Source: Chitinibacter tainanensis DSM 15459 (GTDB lineage Bacteria; Pseudomonadota; Gammaproteobacteria; Burkholderiales; Chitinibacteraceae). From it: a DNA stretch of 64,000 nucleotides. The position numbers and the translations under genes are program-made. The notes beneath the pieces were generated by a model. The model saw nothing but the letters and a program-made list of their open reading frames with translations. It ran no database searches and was not told the DNA's origin. The stretch covers positions 25,256 to 89,255 of the forward strand of contig NZ_AUCN01000001.1 of the NCBI RefSeq assembly GCF_000429785.1. The letters are read 5' to 3'. This document shows positions 17,458 to 30,807 of this stretch, in pieces; position 1 is the first letter of the stretch, and the number at the start of each line of letters is the position of its first letter.

Positions 17458-18816
17458 ATGTACAACCGCAATGTGACGATGGACAGCATCTCAACCTTCC
17501 GCATCCGGCTTTTTGACATGATCTGCGCGCTCTCAACCGCGCTAGATTTACTCGACCCGGCGCTAGGCTCGCACCAGAAGCGCACCTGTCTGATTGCCTC
17601 GCAATTGGCACGCAGCCTGCAGCTGAGCGATTCCGACTATCAGGAAGTCTTTGGTGCGGCGATTTTCCACGATATAGGCGCGATTGGCCTGCAAAACCGT
17701 TTATCCATGCTGGACTTTGAAGAGGTCGATCCGCACACCCATGCCACACTGGGGGCTTTGCTGCTGGAACGCTTTCCGGCCTTCCGGCGCTATGCACCGC
17801 TGGTGCGCTGCCACCATGTGCAGTGGCAACATGGCGCGGGCACGCAGCATGCCGGCCAAGCAGTGCCAACCTACAGCCATCTGATCTATCTGGCCGATCG
17901 CATTGAAGTGCTGGCGCAAGGGCAAGACAACATCCTTGGCGCCGTGCCGCAGATCGTGGCACAGATTCAGGCGGTGCGCGGCAGCAAATTTCACCCACAG
18001 CTGGTGGACGAGTTTGTCCAGCTCGCCCAGCATGAGAGCTTCTGGCTGGATATCTTCTCGCGCAATCTGGATCGCATCCTGATGGATGCGGCGCCGTTCG
18101 ATAATATCGAGCTGGATCTGCAGCAGATGCTGCAATTTGCCCAGTTTTTTGCGCTGGTGATCGATTCGCGTAGCCATTTCACCGCCACGCACTCGGCCGG
18201 GGTGGCCATCACGGCCGAAATCATCGCCCAGCAAATCGGGATGACGGCGCAGGAATGCACCAAAATGCGCATTGCCGGCTATTTGCATGATTTGGGCAAG
18301 CTGGCCGTGCCCAGCGAGTACATCGAGCGCGATGGCAAGCTCGACCAGACCGAGATGGCGCGCGTGCGCTCACACAGCTACATCACGCTGGATATTCTGG
18401 GCAATATCAAAGGGCTGGAAGACGTGGCGCAATGGGCGTCTAGCCATCATGAACGGCTTGATGGCAGCGGCTACCCCTACCATCGCACCGCCAACGAATT
18501 ACCGCTGGGTTCGCGGATCATGGCCGTGGCCGATGTGTATACCGCCCTCACCGAAAATCGCCCCTATCGGGCCGGCCTCGCCCCGAATGCCGTATTGCAG
18601 ATGCTGGATGAGCTAGCGCAAGACGGCAAACTCGACCCGGTGGTGATCGGCGTTTTGCATCAGCATCTGGCCACGGTCGAAGCCGCCCGCATCGCGGCAC
18701 AAGAACAAGAGAGCCTGGATCTCGCCGAATTCTGGCAAGTGGCCTCCCGCGAGTGTGGCGTATCGAAAACTGCCACCCCGAAAAGCAATGGGGTATGCTC
18801 TAAAACCATTATTTAA
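17458..18816 (+). CDS. Tandem HD-domain protein with C-terminal HD-GYP c-di-GMP phosphodiesterase
   Basis: A 452-residue cytoplasmic protein with two HD domains. The C-terminal one (about 235-400) is a complete HD-GYP: YLHDLGKLAVPSEYIE, then HSYITLDIL, HHERLDGSGYPYH and ADVYTALTENRPYR, the full set of metal ligands and the GYP motif, so c-di-GMP hydrolysis is likely. The N-terminal one (about 35-200) has FHDIGAIG and a later HH pair but no GYP; it may be degenerate or sensory. No receiver or membrane segment is present. The start is uncertain: ATG at 17458 or 17479, neither with a good ribosome-binding site. The last eight codons and the stop lie in a palindromic repeat. Confidence 0.88.
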   Translation: MYNRNVTMDSISTFRIRLFDMICALSTALDLLDPALGSHQKRTCLIASQLARSLQLSDSDYQEVFGAAIFHDIGAIGLQNRLSMLDFEEVDPHTHATLGALLLERFPAFRRYAPLVRCHHVQWQHGAGTQHAGQAVPTYSHLIYLADRIEVLAQGQDNILGAVPQIVAQIQAVRGSKFHPQLVDEFVQLAQHESFWLDIFSRNLDRILMDAAPFDNIELDLQQMLQFAQFFALVIDSRSHFTATHSAGVAITAEIIAQQIGMTAQECTKMRIAGYLHDLGKLAVPSEYIERDGKLDQTEMARVRSHSYITLDILGNIKGLEDVAQWASSHHERLDGSGYPYHRTANELPLGSRIMAVADVYTALTENRPYRAGLAPNAVLQMLDELAQDGKLDPVVIGVLHQHLATVEAARIAAQEQESLDLAEFWQVASRECGVSKTATPKSNGVCSKTII

Positions 18817-18838
18817 CAATGGCTTTAGAGCAATACCC
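18791..18838. repeat. GGGTAT/ATACCC palindromic repeat, copy 7
   Basis: 48 bp and one of the best palindromes: GGGTATGCTCTAAAACCATT against AATGGCTTTAGAGCAATACCC. It covers the 3' end of the HD-GYP gene and the gap to the convergent chemoreceptor gene. Confidence 0.9.
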
Positions 18839-18856
18839 CAAGCAAAAACTAAACCA

Positions 18857-20461
18857 TCACAGCTTAAACCGGCTCACCGCCTGTTTCAGTTCGGCTGCTT
18901 GGCTACCCAGCTCACGGGTTTGGCTGGCGGCGGCATCAAAGGTGCGCAGATTATCCTGCGCGCCCCGTTCAATTGTGCTGACCAGCTCAGCCACGCGTTC
19001 GCTTTGTTCGCTTTGCATGGCCATCACTTGCAGCAATTCATCCACGGCCTGCACCACCTGCTGGCTGCTATCAACGATGCGGCCCATGGTGTCTTCGGCC
19101 TGCTGGGTTTGCTGTAGGCCCTGATCAGCCAGGCTCACATTCTGATTCATGCCCGAGACCACCAAACCGGTTTTATCCCGGATACTGGCAATTGCCGTGA
19201 CGATGTCTTGGGTGGCCTGGGTGGTGCGCTCGGCCAGTTTGCGCACTTCATCGGCCACCACCGCAAAACCACGCCCTTGCTCGCCGGCGCGGGCGGCCTC
19301 AATGGCGGCATTGAGGGCCAACAGATTCGTTTGGTCGGCAATTTCACGAATGCTGATCACCAACCCGGAAATGGCCGCCGTTTGATTGCCCAGATCCTGC
19401 ACTTCATCGGCCGCGATATTAATGCTATCAGCCAGCGTGCGAATACTGCCGGCAACGGTTTGGATGCTATGAATGCCCTCGCCGGCTTGCGAGCCGGCCG
19501 CACGGGCAAGTTCAATCGCCATTTCCGTGCTGCTGGTCATTTGCTGCAGACCCTGATTGGTGCTGGCCACGCTTTCCTGAATCCCGGAGACCGAGGCATT
19601 CATCGTATGCACGCGGGCGCGTAAATCATGCACCCGGGCATCTTGTCCGGTGGCGGAAACCGACACCTGATCGGACACTTGCCGAATGGCCTGCACCACC
19701 TGCCCCAGTTCACGCTGCATTTGCGCCACTCCGCCGAGCACCGAATCGGTGCGGCGGGCATGAATAGTCTGGCTCAGATCACCTGCGCCAATCTTGGCCA
19801 CCAATTCCCGCAAGGCCAATGGCTCGATTTCCAGCGGCTGATAAATCCGCCGCGCCACCAGGGCCAGCATGCCGCAGACAAACAAGGCCACCAGCACATT
19901 GAGCACCAATAGATTCCGGGTGGCCTCGGCCACTGCCGCTTCTTGCTCGCTTTGGGCCGCAGCAAAGGCGGCTTGGACACGCTGATCTTCGGTATCAACC
20001 AGAGTCGCGAGCTGCTCACCGGTTTGGTCAATCAAATCATCAATCGCAGCAAATGCCGCTTCATCGGCGCGGGCAGCAATAATCCGGGGCAAATCGCTCG
20101 CCACCCCTTGCTGCAATTTGCTAAACAGGGAGAGCATCTGTTCTCGCGTGGCCGCAGCTTCGATTTGTTCGATGGCCTGGCGAATGCTTTGGCTGAGGGC
20201 TTCGGTTTCTTTTATCCGCTCAGGCTGCACCTGGCCTTCGTCTTTATCGACGATATTATCCATCGCGACGAGGGTAATCTGGGTGACATCGGTACGCAGC
20301 CGGCCTAGCGCATTGCTTTGTTTAGCCAGCACGCTGGCGCGCGCAATTTTTTCCGAAACCAGCTTTTGACTGGCCCAGGCATTAATCGCCAAGGCGAGCA
20401 AGCCGGCAATCAAGGTGGCGGCCAAAATCAGCAGCCAGTGGCGAATCGGCAAATTTTTCAT
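18857..20461 (-). CDS. Methyl-accepting chemotaxis protein (chemoreceptor)
   Basis: A 534-residue transmembrane receptor that feeds CheA/CheW. Start at 20461 ([20 protein letters not shown]), with CGAGG upstream. TM1 is about residues 8-28, followed by a 150-residue helical periplasmic region of the four-helix-bundle kind, TM2 near 185-205, HAMP near 205-260, and the signalling domain. The hairpin tip shows [41 protein letters not shown], the hallmark of the family. No C-terminal CheR/CheB pentapeptide is seen (it ends SRFKL). The ligand is unknown. Convergent with the HD-GYP gene; downstream of the amtB terminator but on its own. Confidence 0.95.
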   Translation of the reverse strand: MKNLPIRHWLLILAATLIAGLLALAINAWASQKLVSEKIARASVLAKQSNALGRLRTDVTQITLVAMDNIVDKDEGQVQPERIKETEALSQSIRQAIEQIEAAATREQMLSLFSKLQQGVASDLPRIIAARADEAAFAAIDDLIDQTGEQLATLVDTEDQRVQAAFAAAQSEQEAAVAEATRNLLVLNVLVALFVCGMLALVARRIYQPLEIEPLALRELVAKIGAGDLSQTIHARRTDSVLGGVAQMQRELGQVVQAIRQVSDQVSVSATGQDARVHDLRARVHTMNASVSGIQESVASTNQGLQQMTSSTEMAIELARAAGSQAGEGIHSIQTVAGSIRTLADSINIAADEVQDLGNQTAAISGLVISIREIADQTNLLALNAAIEAARAGEQGRGFAVVADEVRKLAERTTQATQDIVTAIASIRDKTGLVVSGMNQNVSLADQGLQQTQQAEDTMGRIVDSSQQVVQAVDELLQVMAMQSEQSERVAELVSTIERGAQDNLRTFDAAASQTRELGSQAAELKQAVSRFKL

Positions 20462-20512
20462 AACTACCAAGCCTCGATTAAGTTTCACCTACAGTCTAGT
20501 CAAGATAGTCGC

Positions 20513-20553
20513 AAAAAAAAGCCCGCGACATCCTTCGATGCGCGGGCTTATCA
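20513..20553 (-). terminator. Terminator of glnK-amtB
   Basis: AAGCCCGCG pairs with CGCGGGCTT around a 13-nt loop and is followed on the minus strand by eight T. It lies 35 bp after the amtB stop. Confidence 0.9.
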
Positions 20554-20587
20554 AAGTGCCTGAACAGCACACAGGAACAAACTCGAA

Positions 20588-22108
20588 TTACATGTTGTAG
20601 GCTTTCTCGCCGTGGCTGGTTACATCCAGACCTTCGCGTTCTTCGTCTTCTTTCACGCGCAGACCGATAGTCATATCAACCAGCTTGTAAGCAATGGCCG
20701 CAACAACACCGGACCACGCCAGCGTAATACCCACACCAATGGCTTGGATTTTCACTTGCGTGGCAATGCTGTAGCCGCTGGCCACGCTGTTGCTCACATA
20801 GTCCCACACACCAGTGCCGCCCAGATCAGGGCTCGCGAAGACACCGGTCAGGATAGCGCCCAAGATACCGCACACGCCATGCACGCCAAACACGTCCAGC
20901 GAATCATCCGCGCCCAGCAGACGTTTCAGACCATGTACGCCCCACAGACCAGCCACACCCGCCAGCAGACCCATGATCAGACCACCGCCCACGCCTACAT
21001 AGCCAGCAGCAGGCGTAATCACCACCAGACCAGCAACCGCGCCTGAGGCAGCACCCAGCAATGATGGCTTACCTTTCAGAATCCACTCGGCAATCAACCA
21101 GCTCAGCGCTGCAGCAGCAGGCGCCACCCAAGTATTGATGAAGGCCAGCGCAGCGACGCCATTGGCTTCCAGTGCCGAACCGGCATTGAAACCAAACCAG
21201 CCAAACCACAGCAGTGAAGCACCAATCATGGTCATAGTCAGACTATGTGGGGTCATCGGATCACGACCGTAGCCCACCCGTTTACCCACAAAGTACGCGC
21301 CCACCAGGCCAGCAACCGCGGCATTGATGTGCACCACTGTACCGCCGGCGAAATCCAGCGCGCCGTCTTGGAACAGATAACCGGCAGTCGCAGTCGCAGC
21401 CGCAGCAGCTTCAGCCGACGTATAGGCATCTGGGCCGGCCCAGTACCACACCATGTGCGCCATTGGCAGATAGCTGAAGGTAAACCAGATCACGCAGAAC
21501 ACCAGCACGGCCGAGAATTTGATGCGCTCAGCAAACGAGCCCACGATCAGCGCGCAAGTAATGGCGGCAAAGGCACCTTGGAAGGCGATATAGATCATCT
21601 CGGAGATACCAATGCCTTTATTCCAGGTGGCGGCAATCGAATCAGGCGTTACGCCTTTGAGCAGCACCTTTGACAGCGAGCCAAAGAATGCATTGCCTTC
21701 GGTAAAGGCCACGCTGTAGCCGTAAACCACCCACAGCACCGAAATCAGGCTGAAGACGGTGAATACTTGCATCAGCACCGACAGCATGTTTTTGCTGCGC
21801 ACCAAGCCACCGTAGAACAGCGCCAAACCTGGAATCGACATCAGAATCACCAAGGCAGTGGCGACAAACAACCAGGTGTTATCGCCTTTATTAATGGTGA
21901 TGGTTGGGGCTGCTGCAGCTGGGGCCGAAGCCACCACCGAAGCTGCGGCGGGTGCACTCGCCACGCTTGAGGCTGCATCAGCGCTCACTTCACTCGCCAC
22001 CGCAGTGACTGCAGAAGCCTGCACGGCACTGGCGGCTTCTTCGGCCATCGCAGGTACCGCGAAAAACATGGCGCCGATCAGCGCCAAGCTACCAAGTAAT
22101 TTTTTCAT
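20588..22108 (-). CDS. amtB: Ammonium transporter AmtB with signal peptide and Ala-rich linker
   Basis: Trimeric inner-membrane ammonium channel. The 506 residues begin with a cleavable signal peptide (to about 22, AMA) and a low-complexity Ala/Ser/Val linker up to about residue 70, which is common in betaproteobacterial AmtB. The channel domain follows with 11 membrane segments. The twin His of the pore are in GTVVHINAA and VFGVHGVCGI. GlnK plugs the channel when nitrogen is ample; it is encoded just upstream, 24 bp away, in the same operon. Both are likely read from the sigma-54 promoter ahead of glnK. Confidence 0.97.
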   Translation of the reverse strand: MKKLLGSLALIGAMFFAVPAMAEEAASAVQASAVTAVASEVSADAASSVASAPAAASVVASAPAAAAPTITINKGDNTWLFVATALVILMSIPGLALFYGGLVRSKNMLSVLMQVFTVFSLISVLWVVYGYSVAFTEGNAFFGSLSKVLLKGVTPDSIAATWNKGIGISEMIYIAFQGAFAAITCALIVGSFAERIKFSAVLVFCVIWFTFSYLPMAHMVWYWAGPDAYTSAEAAAAATATAGYLFQDGALDFAGGTVVHINAAVAGLVGAYFVGKRVGYGRDPMTPHSLTMTMIGASLLWFGWFGFNAGSALEANGVAALAFINTWVAPAAAALSWLIAEWILKGKPSLLGAASGAVAGLVVITPAAGYVGVGGGLIMGLLAGVAGLWGVHGLKRLLGADDSLDVFGVHGVCGILGAILTGVFASPDLGGTGVWDYVSNSVASGYSIATQVKIQAIGVGITLAWSGVVAAIAYKLVDMTIGLRVKEDEEREGLDVTSHGEKAYNM

Positions 22109-22132
22109 TATGCGCTCTCCAGTCGGTTCGAA

Positions 22133-22513
<381 letters not shown>

Positions 22514-22518
22514 CTATC

Positions 22519-22535
22519 AGCAGGAAGCGTGCCAA
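22519..22535 (-). promoter_or_regulatory. Sigma-54 promoter of glnK-amtB
   Basis: The minus strand reads TTGGCACGCTTCCTGCT, matching the -24/-12 consensus with exact GG-N10-GC spacing. It lies about 48 bp before the glnK start, leaving a leader of roughly 35-40 nt. Confidence 0.75.
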
Positions 22536-22627
22536 CTTCAAAAGTGGCGTATTTTCAGACCTTTACAGCTTAGTCGATGGATGATTGCACAATTTTGAAC
22601 CAGCCTAGATCGACCCCAGCCCGTGCG

Positions 22628-22644
22628 TGCACTTTTTTTGTGCA
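22628..22644. promoter_or_regulatory. NtrC-type enhancer site
   Basis: TGCAC-T7-GTGCA is a perfect palindrome with the GCAC-N7-GTGC layout of NtrC sites. It lies about 110 bp upstream of the sigma-54 promoter. A weaker half-site (TTGCAC at 22585-22590) lies between them. Confidence 0.65.
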
Positions 22645-22716
22645 TGCTGCGCGCATTGCTTTATAGGGCGATCTGCTACACTCATGGATGAACCCGCCTT
22701 TACTAGGAGCATGATC

Positions 22717-22977
22717 ATGCTGAAAGAAAAATTCTTTGATGAAATTGCCAGCAAACTCTCAGATGCCGTGGCCAATAGCCCTGCCAAAGACATGGAGAAA
22801 AACGTTCGCGCCATGATGGGCAGTGCGTTTAATAAGCTGGATCTGGTAACCCGCGAAGAATTCGAAATCCAGCAGGAAGTTTTGGCACGCACGCGCGAAA
22901 CGGTGGTGCAACTCGAAGCCCGTGTCGCCGCACTGGAAGCGCGCCTCGAGCTCAATAACCCGCAAGATGGCATTTAA
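22717..22977 (+). CDS. ubiK: Ubiquinone biosynthesis accessory factor UbiK (YqiC, BMFP family)
   Basis: An 86-residue helical protein that helps assemble the aerobic ubiquinone pathway together with UbiJ. The second ATG of an ATG-ATC-ATG run is chosen (22717, MLKEKFFDEIASKLSDAV) because AGGAG then sits at the right distance. The membrane-fusogenic N-terminal helix (about 1-45) is followed by a coiled coil, REEFEIQQEVL...QLEARVAALEARLELN, which is the family's trimerisation part. It is divergent from glnK; the NtrC-type site lies in the shared region, but ubiK has its own TACACT-like -10 at about 22675. Confidence 0.93.
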   Translation: MLKEKFFDEIASKLSDAVANSPAKDMEKNVRAMMGSAFNKLDLVTREEFEIQQEVLARTRETVVQLEARVAALEARLELNNPQDGI

Positions 22978-23007
22978 GCCCACCGGCTTTACAACAGCCT
23001 GACCGAC

Positions 23008-23035
23008 AAACCGAGCCTTGCGCTCGGTTTTTTTG
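23008..23035 (+). terminator. Terminator of ubiK
   Basis: ACCGAGC and GCTCGGT around a 5-nt loop, then seven T on the plus strand. Confidence 0.92.
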
Positions 23036-23076
23036 TACCATCGTAAACTCAACTACAACAACAATCGTGCGTACCA

Positions 23077-23556
23077 ATGACCATCAGCATTACCAAGGCT
23101 GGCATCCTCGATCTGGATGACCTCGCCCCGCTCTATCAGGCCTATCGGCAGTTTTATATCGATCACGCCATTCCTTATGCCCACTGCAGTACCGACTTTG
23201 AGCAAACTCGCGCTTTTATCGCTGAGCGGCTTGCTCACGGCGATTCGCGCCTGTATCTGGCCCGCAACCAAGCCGGTGAGGCCGTGGCTTTTGCGCAGGT
23301 GTACACCAGTTTCTCATCGATGTTTCTTTGCCGCAGCTGGGTATTGAATGATCTGTATGTCGCGCCAAGCCAGCGTGGACAAAAGCTGGGCGAAACCTTG
23401 CTCGCGCATGTGGAAAAAGAAGCACTGGCGATTGGGGTGGCGATTTTGACGATGGAAACATCACCGGAAAACGTTCAGGCGCACCGCCTGTATCAGAAGA
23501 TGGGCTATGAGCGCGAAATGGGCCATTTGCATTTCGTGCGCAAATTGGGAATTTAA
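23077..23556 (+). CDS. GNAT-family N-acetyltransferase
   Basis: A 159-residue acetyl-CoA-dependent acetyltransferase. The acetyl-CoA loop is DLYVAPSQRGQKLGETLL near residues 90-108 (the Q/RxxGxG/A pattern as QRGQKLG). The C-terminal motif B region AHRLYQKMGYEREMGHLHF is typical of GNAT members acting on small molecules or proteins; the substrate is unknown. The gene is alone between the ubiK terminator and the convergent ATP synthase operon. Its TAA stop runs directly into a palindromic repeat (TAATACC). Confidence 0.9.
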   Translation: MTISITKAGILDLDDLAPLYQAYRQFYIDHAIPYAHCSTDFEQTRAFIAERLAHGDSRLYLARNQAGEAVAFAQVYTSFSSMFLCRSWVLNDLYVAPSQRGQKLGETLLAHVEKEALAIGVAILTMETSPENVQAHRLYQKMGYEREMGHLHFVRKLGI

Positions 23557-23613
23557 TACCACCCAAGTATGTCCCGCTAAGTATTATCTGGATTGACCTA
23601 TAGGGCAATACCC
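23556..23613. repeat. GGGTAT/ATACCC palindromic repeat, copy 8 (extended form)
   Basis: 58 bp. Outer ATACC, then GTATGTCCCGCTAAGTATT and closing TATAGGGCAATACCC. It starts on the last base of the GNAT stop codon and precedes the convergent atpC terminator. Confidence 0.7.
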
Positions 23614-23637
23614 TGAAAAAAATCCAAATAAGAGACG

Positions 23638-23671
23638 TAAAAAAACCAGCCCGTAGGCTGGTTTTTTTGTC
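23638..23671 (-). terminator. Terminator of the ATP synthase operon
   Basis: AAACCAGCC-CGTA-GGCTGGTTT with A- and T-runs on both sides, 22 bp after the atpC stop. It may act in both directions. Confidence 0.92.
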
Positions 23672-23692
23672 CAGAACATCGTCCAGCGATGA

Positions 23693-24121
23693 TCAGTGGC
23701 CGCGCCGTTTGATCTTGTCGATAACTGCCAGTTTGGCAACCGCTTCGACCAGTTCGGCCTGCGCCATGGCAAAATCCATCGACGAAGCATGATTTTTCAA
23801 TGCTTCTTCGGCCTTGCGCTTTGCTTCCTGCGCTTTGGCTTCATCGATGTCTGCACCACGAATCGCAGTATCGGCCAATACCGTTACCCCATCCGGCTGA
23901 ACTTCGAGCATGCCACCTGAAACAAACAGGATGACATCATCTTCGTTCGAGTTCGCGATCTTGATCCGGATCGCGCCCGGGCGGATGCGGGTCAGCAGCG
24001 GCGCGTGCCGCGGCAAGATACCGATCTCACCTCGTTCGGCAGGCGCAGAGATAAACTCGGCGGTGCCTGAGTAGATCAGCTCTTCGGCGCTAACTACGTC
24101 CACATGCATGGTCATGGCCAT
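23693..24121 (-). CDS. atpC: ATP synthase F1 subunit epsilon
   Basis: A 142-residue rotor subunit that couples and can inhibit F1. The N-terminal beta-sandwich starts [19 protein letters not shown], matching the E. coli start MAMT, and includes [24 protein letters not shown]. The C-terminal helical hairpin (about 90-140) contains the regulatory helices. Last gene of the atp operon, 11 bp after atpD, followed by a strong terminator. Confidence 0.98.
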   Translation of the reverse strand: MAMTMHVDVVSAEELIYSGTAEFISAPAERGEIGILPRHAPLLTRIRPGAIRIKIANSNEDDVILFVSGGMLEVQPDGVTVLADTAIRGADIDEAKAQEAKRKAEEALKNHASSMDFAMAQAELVEAVAKLAVIDKIKRRGH

Positions 24122-24132
24122 AGCTTAACCCC

Positions 24133-26426
<2,294 letters not shown>

Positions 26427-26454
26427 GATCTGATCCTTTTATTGACGTCTCAAA

Positions 26455-27996
26455 TCAGTACGCAGCGCTAGCCTTGAAGGAATCCGCAGCTTTCAGTACA
26501 GCAGCTTCGTCGTCAGATGACAGTTCACCTTTCTCGTCGATGCGGGCCAGTACGTCGGCGTGGTTTGCCTTGAGGTGGCTGAGGAACGCGGCTTCAAATG
26601 CCAGTGCGCGGTTAACAGCGATGTCTGCATAAACACCTTTGTTAATCAGCAGCAGGGTTACACCCAGCTCGCTCACTTTCATTGGGCTGTATTGAGCTTG
26701 TTTCATCAGCTCAGTTACCAGCTTACCGTTTTCCAGCTGTTTACGAGTTGCTTCGTCCAGATCAGAGGCAAACTGAGCAAATGCAGCCAGCTCGCGATAT
26801 TGCGCGAGAGCCAGACGTACACCACCACCCAGTTTCTTGATGATCTTGGTTTGCGCTGCACCACCTACACGCGATACAGAAATACCGGCATTCATCGCAG
26901 GACGGATACCCGCGTTGAACAAGTCAGTTTCCAAGAAGATCTGACCGTCGGTAATCGAAATCACGTTGGTTGGTACGAATGCAGACACGTCACCGGCTTG
27001 CGTTTCAATGATCGGCAGCGCAGTCAGTGAACCTGTTTGGCCTTTCACTTCGCCGTTAGTCAGTTTTTCAACTTCTTCAGCGTTGATACGGGCCGCACGT
27101 TCCAGCAGACGTGAGTGCAGATAGAATACGTCACCAGGGTAAGCTTCACGACCTGGAGGACGACGCAGCAGCAGGGAGATCTGACGATAAGCCACGGCTT
27201 GTTTCGACAGATCATCGTAAACGATCAGCGCGTCTTCGCCACGATCGCGGAAGAACTCACCCATAGTACAACCTGAGTAAGCAGCGATGTATTGCAGAGC
27301 AGCTGATTCAGAAGCAGACGCGGCCACCACGATCGTGTGGGCCAGAGCGCCGTGCTCTTCCAGTTTACGCACCACGTTGGCGATCGAAGAGGCTTTTTGG
27401 CCAATCGCAACGTAGATACAAGTTACGCCAGTGCCTTTCTGGTTGATGATCGCATCCAGAGCAACGGCAGTTTTACCGGTCTGACGGTCACCAATGATCA
27501 GCTCACGCTGACCACGACCAATCGGCACCATGGTGTCGATTGATTTGATACCGGTTTGCATTGGTTGAGCAACTGACTGACGTGCAATTACGCCAGGAGC
27601 AATTTTCTCGATTGGTGCAAATTTGTCGGTACCCAGAGGGCCTTTACCATCGATTGGCTGACCCAGCGCATTCACTACGCGGCCTACCAATTCGCGGCCA
27701 ACTGGAACTTCCAGAATACGGCCGGTACATTTCACTTCGTCGCCTTCGACGATGTGTTTGTAGTCACCCAGAATTACGGCACCTACTGAGTCACGCTCCA
27801 AGTTGAGCGCCAGACCGTAGGTATTGCCAGGGAATTCCAGCATCTCGCCCTGCATAACTTCTGACAGGCCGTGCACGCGCACGATACCATCAGTTACCGA
27901 CACAACAGTACCAGTGGTGCTGGACTGTGCGCCTTGAGGCAGATTCTGGATCCGAGCTTTAATCAGTTCACTGATTTCGGACGGATTAAGTTGCAT
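26455..27996 (-). CDS. atpA: ATP synthase F1 subunit alpha
   Basis: The 513-residue non-catalytic nucleotide-binding subunit. The start is [19 protein letters not shown]. Walker A is [11 protein letters not shown] near residue 170, and the arginine finger is in the conserved [11 protein letters not shown] near 370. The C-terminal helical domain includes [23 protein letters not shown]. It lies 8 bp below atpH; codon use is of the highly expressed kind as in atpD. Confidence 0.99.
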   Translation of the reverse strand: MQLNPSEISELIKARIQNLPQGAQSSTTGTVVSVTDGIVRVHGLSEVMQGEMLEFPGNTYGLALNLERDSVGAVILGDYKHIVEGDEVKCTGRILEVPVGRELVGRVVNALGQPIDGKGPLGTDKFAPIEKIAPGVIARQSVAQPMQTGIKSIDTMVPIGRGQRELIIGDRQTGKTAVALDAIINQKGTGVTCIYVAIGQKASSIANVVRKLEEHGALAHTIVVAASASESAALQYIAAYSGCTMGEFFRDRGEDALIVYDDLSKQAVAYRQISLLLRRPPGREAYPGDVFYLHSRLLERAARINAEEVEKLTNGEVKGQTGSLTALPIIETQAGDVSAFVPTNVISITDGQIFLETDLFNAGIRPAMNAGISVSRVGGAAQTKIIKKLGGGVRLALAQYRELAAFAQFASDLDEATRKQLENGKLVTELMKQAQYSPMKVSELGVTLLLINKGVYADIAVNRALAFEAAFLSHLKANHADVLARIDEKGELSSDDEAAVLKAADSFKASAAY

Positions 27997-28004
27997 GATT
28001 TCTC

Positions 28005-28541
28005 CTAACTCTTCAGGCTCGTTGCAAGTGCGGTCAATTTGCCACGAACAGAGGCATCGATAACCAGATCACCAATGGTCACCTTCACACCACCGATCAA
28101 ATCGGGGTTGACGCTAACATCGGCCGTAACCTTGCGTTTGAGTTGCTGAGTGAGCGTAGCCGTCAGTTCGGCCAGTTGGGCATCAGTCACAGCAAAAGCA
28201 GACTCGATATGTGCTTGCGCCACACCTTCATCTGCAGCTTTGAGCTCTTCGAAGAGAGCAGCTACCGCCGGCAGAGTGGTAAAGCGGCGATTTTCGAGTA
28301 CTGTTGCCAGGAAGTTGTTAACCTCAGCGCTTGCCTCACCGCCCAGAAGCCCCGTGAGGAGCTCCTGAACCTGTGCCGCAGAACACTTCGGATTAGCCAC
28401 TACTGCAAGGGCATCGTCGTTACTCGCGATGGACGCAAGCTTGGCGAGAATGTCCGACCATTGAGCAAGCGTGTTGCTCTCTTTGGCCAAGCGGAAAACC
28501 GCTTCAGCGTAGGGTCTAGCGACTGTGATAAGTTCTGCCAT
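28005..28541 (-). CDS. atpH: ATP synthase F1 subunit delta
   Basis: The 178-residue stator subunit joining the b-dimer to the top of F1. The ATG at 28541 ([16 protein letters not shown]) is chosen; the frame extends 15 codons upstream into atpF. The N-terminal helical domain (about 1-105) and the C-terminal [33 protein letters not shown] are the OSCP-family signature. Only 7 bp separate it from atpF. Confidence 0.97.
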   Translation of the reverse strand: MAELITVARPYAEAVFRLAKESNTLAQWSDILAKLASIASNDDALAVVANPKCSAAQVQELLTGLLGGEASAEVNNFLATVLENRRFTTLPAVAALFEELKAADEGVAQAHIESAFAVTDAQLAELTATLTQQLKRKVTADVSVNPDLIGGVKVTIGDLVIDASVRGKLTALATSLKS

Positions 28542-28548
28542 GACTGTC

Positions 28549-29019
28549 TTACAATTCCGCTTTGATAGATGACAGCATGTCAGCATGCTTAGCAGCGTCT
28601 ACTTCACGCTGCAGAATCTTCTCAGCGCCGGCAACGGCCAGAGTGGCCACTTGCTGACGGAGCGATTCTTTGGCTTGCTGGATTTGCTGTTCGATTTCAC
28701 CTTGAGCGCCGGCCAACAGGCGTTCGCCTTCGGCCTTAGCATTGCTCTTAGCTTCTTCGACAAGTTGTGCAGCGCGTTTTTCTGCCTGAGCGATGATCTC
28801 TGCGGCCTGCTGTTTAGCTTCGCGCAGTTTATCTGCTGATTTTTTCTCAGCATTTTCGAGATCTTGCTTGGCGCGGTCCGCCGCGGCCAGGCCGTCGGCG
28901 ATACGCTTCGCACGCTCATCCATCATCTTGGTCAGCGGAGGCCAAACAAACTTCATCGTGAACCAGATCAGGATCGCGAATGTGATCATCTGACCTATGA
29001 GAGATGCATTAAATTCCAC
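28549..29019 (-). CDS. atpF: ATP synthase Fo subunit b
   Basis: The 156-residue peripheral stalk subunit. One N-terminal membrane helix (about 5-26, [22 protein letters not shown]) is followed by a long charged, Ala-rich coiled coil that dimerises and binds delta. Length and the [19 protein letters not shown] segment match proteobacterial b subunits. One copy only, so the stalk is a homodimer. Confidence 0.98.
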   Translation of the reverse strand: MEFNASLIGQMITFAILIWFTMKFVWPPLTKMMDERAKRIADGLAAADRAKQDLENAEKKSADKLREAKQQAAEIIAQAEKRAAQLVEEAKSNAKAEGERLLAGAQGEIEQQIQQAKESLRQQVATLAVAGAEKILQREVDAAKHADMLSSIKAEL

Positions 29020-29052
29020 GCTGAAAGTCCTCCTTAAAGGCTGATCAAATGA

Positions 29053-29418
<366 letters not shown>

Positions 29419-29434
29419 TCACCGGACGAAAATC

Positions 29435-30235
<801 letters not shown>

Positions 30236-30610
30236 CTACTTTTTACCGTCAAATTGAATTAAAAGCCCAAACCAGTAAGCACTTGCGGCTGCGAGGTAAC
30301 CTACGAACACCCACAACCAGGCGGCTTGCTGGTATACAACAAACAACGCTGCAAAACTCAGCAACGTCATAAAAAGCTTGGCCATCTCGGCAGCAAAGTG
30401 GCGACGCATCAATTCGGCGGCGGGCGCAAACTTGACGCTGTAGGCGATCAAGGCATACAACAGACTGCCCGCGATGGCGATGATTCCACCTATACCACTT
30501 GCAATTGCTTCGTTTTGACCCAAAATCAAGAACAGGCCGAGGGCGAGTACTATCGTAATTGCCACTTTGAGGCGGATCACGCCCCGAATTTGTGCCGTCT
30601 TGACCATCAT
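30236..30610 (-). CDS. atpI: ATP synthase subunit I
   Basis: A 124-residue membrane protein with four hydrophobic segments, which helps c-ring assembly and is not part of the final enzyme. The start MMVKTAQIRGVIRLKV lies about 20 nt below a consensus promoter. The position as first gene of the atp operon confirms the call made from topology and the RRHFAAEMAKLFMT segment. Confidence 0.92.
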   Translation of the reverse strand: MMVKTAQIRGVIRLKVAITIVLALGLFLILGQNEAIASGIGGIIAIAGSLLYALIAYSVKFAPAAELMRRHFAAEMAKLFMTLLSFAALFVVYQQAAWLWVFVGYLAAASAYWFGLLIQFDGKK

Positions 30611-30633
30611 TTCACCGTAAGCGAAACCCCGCG

Positions 30634-30663
30634 ATTATACGGAGTAGATTTGCCCTACGTCAA
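30634..30663 (-). promoter_or_regulatory. Sigma-70 promoter of the atp operon
   Basis: On the minus strand TTGACG (30658-30663), 18 bp, then a perfect TATAAT (30634-30639). Transcription should start near 30627, about 17 nt before atpI. This separates the atp operon from the par genes. Confidence 0.8.
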
Positions 30664-30807
30664 TTTTACACATTGACTTCATGGCATTTATTTTCCCGCT
30701 TTGATGCCAGACGGATAAAACAAAAGCCTTTCTTTTTTAACGAGTAATCATCGTTTAAGCCAAGCCGCACCGAGCTCGCCACATTTTGGTGCAAACCGCT
30801 GTCGAAC

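Noticed and set aside
16844..17998. 384-residue protein extending the chitin-binding gene upstream
   Set aside because: A signal peptide and AAGGAG fix the start at 17257. The part above overlaps the HD-GYP gene on the other strand.
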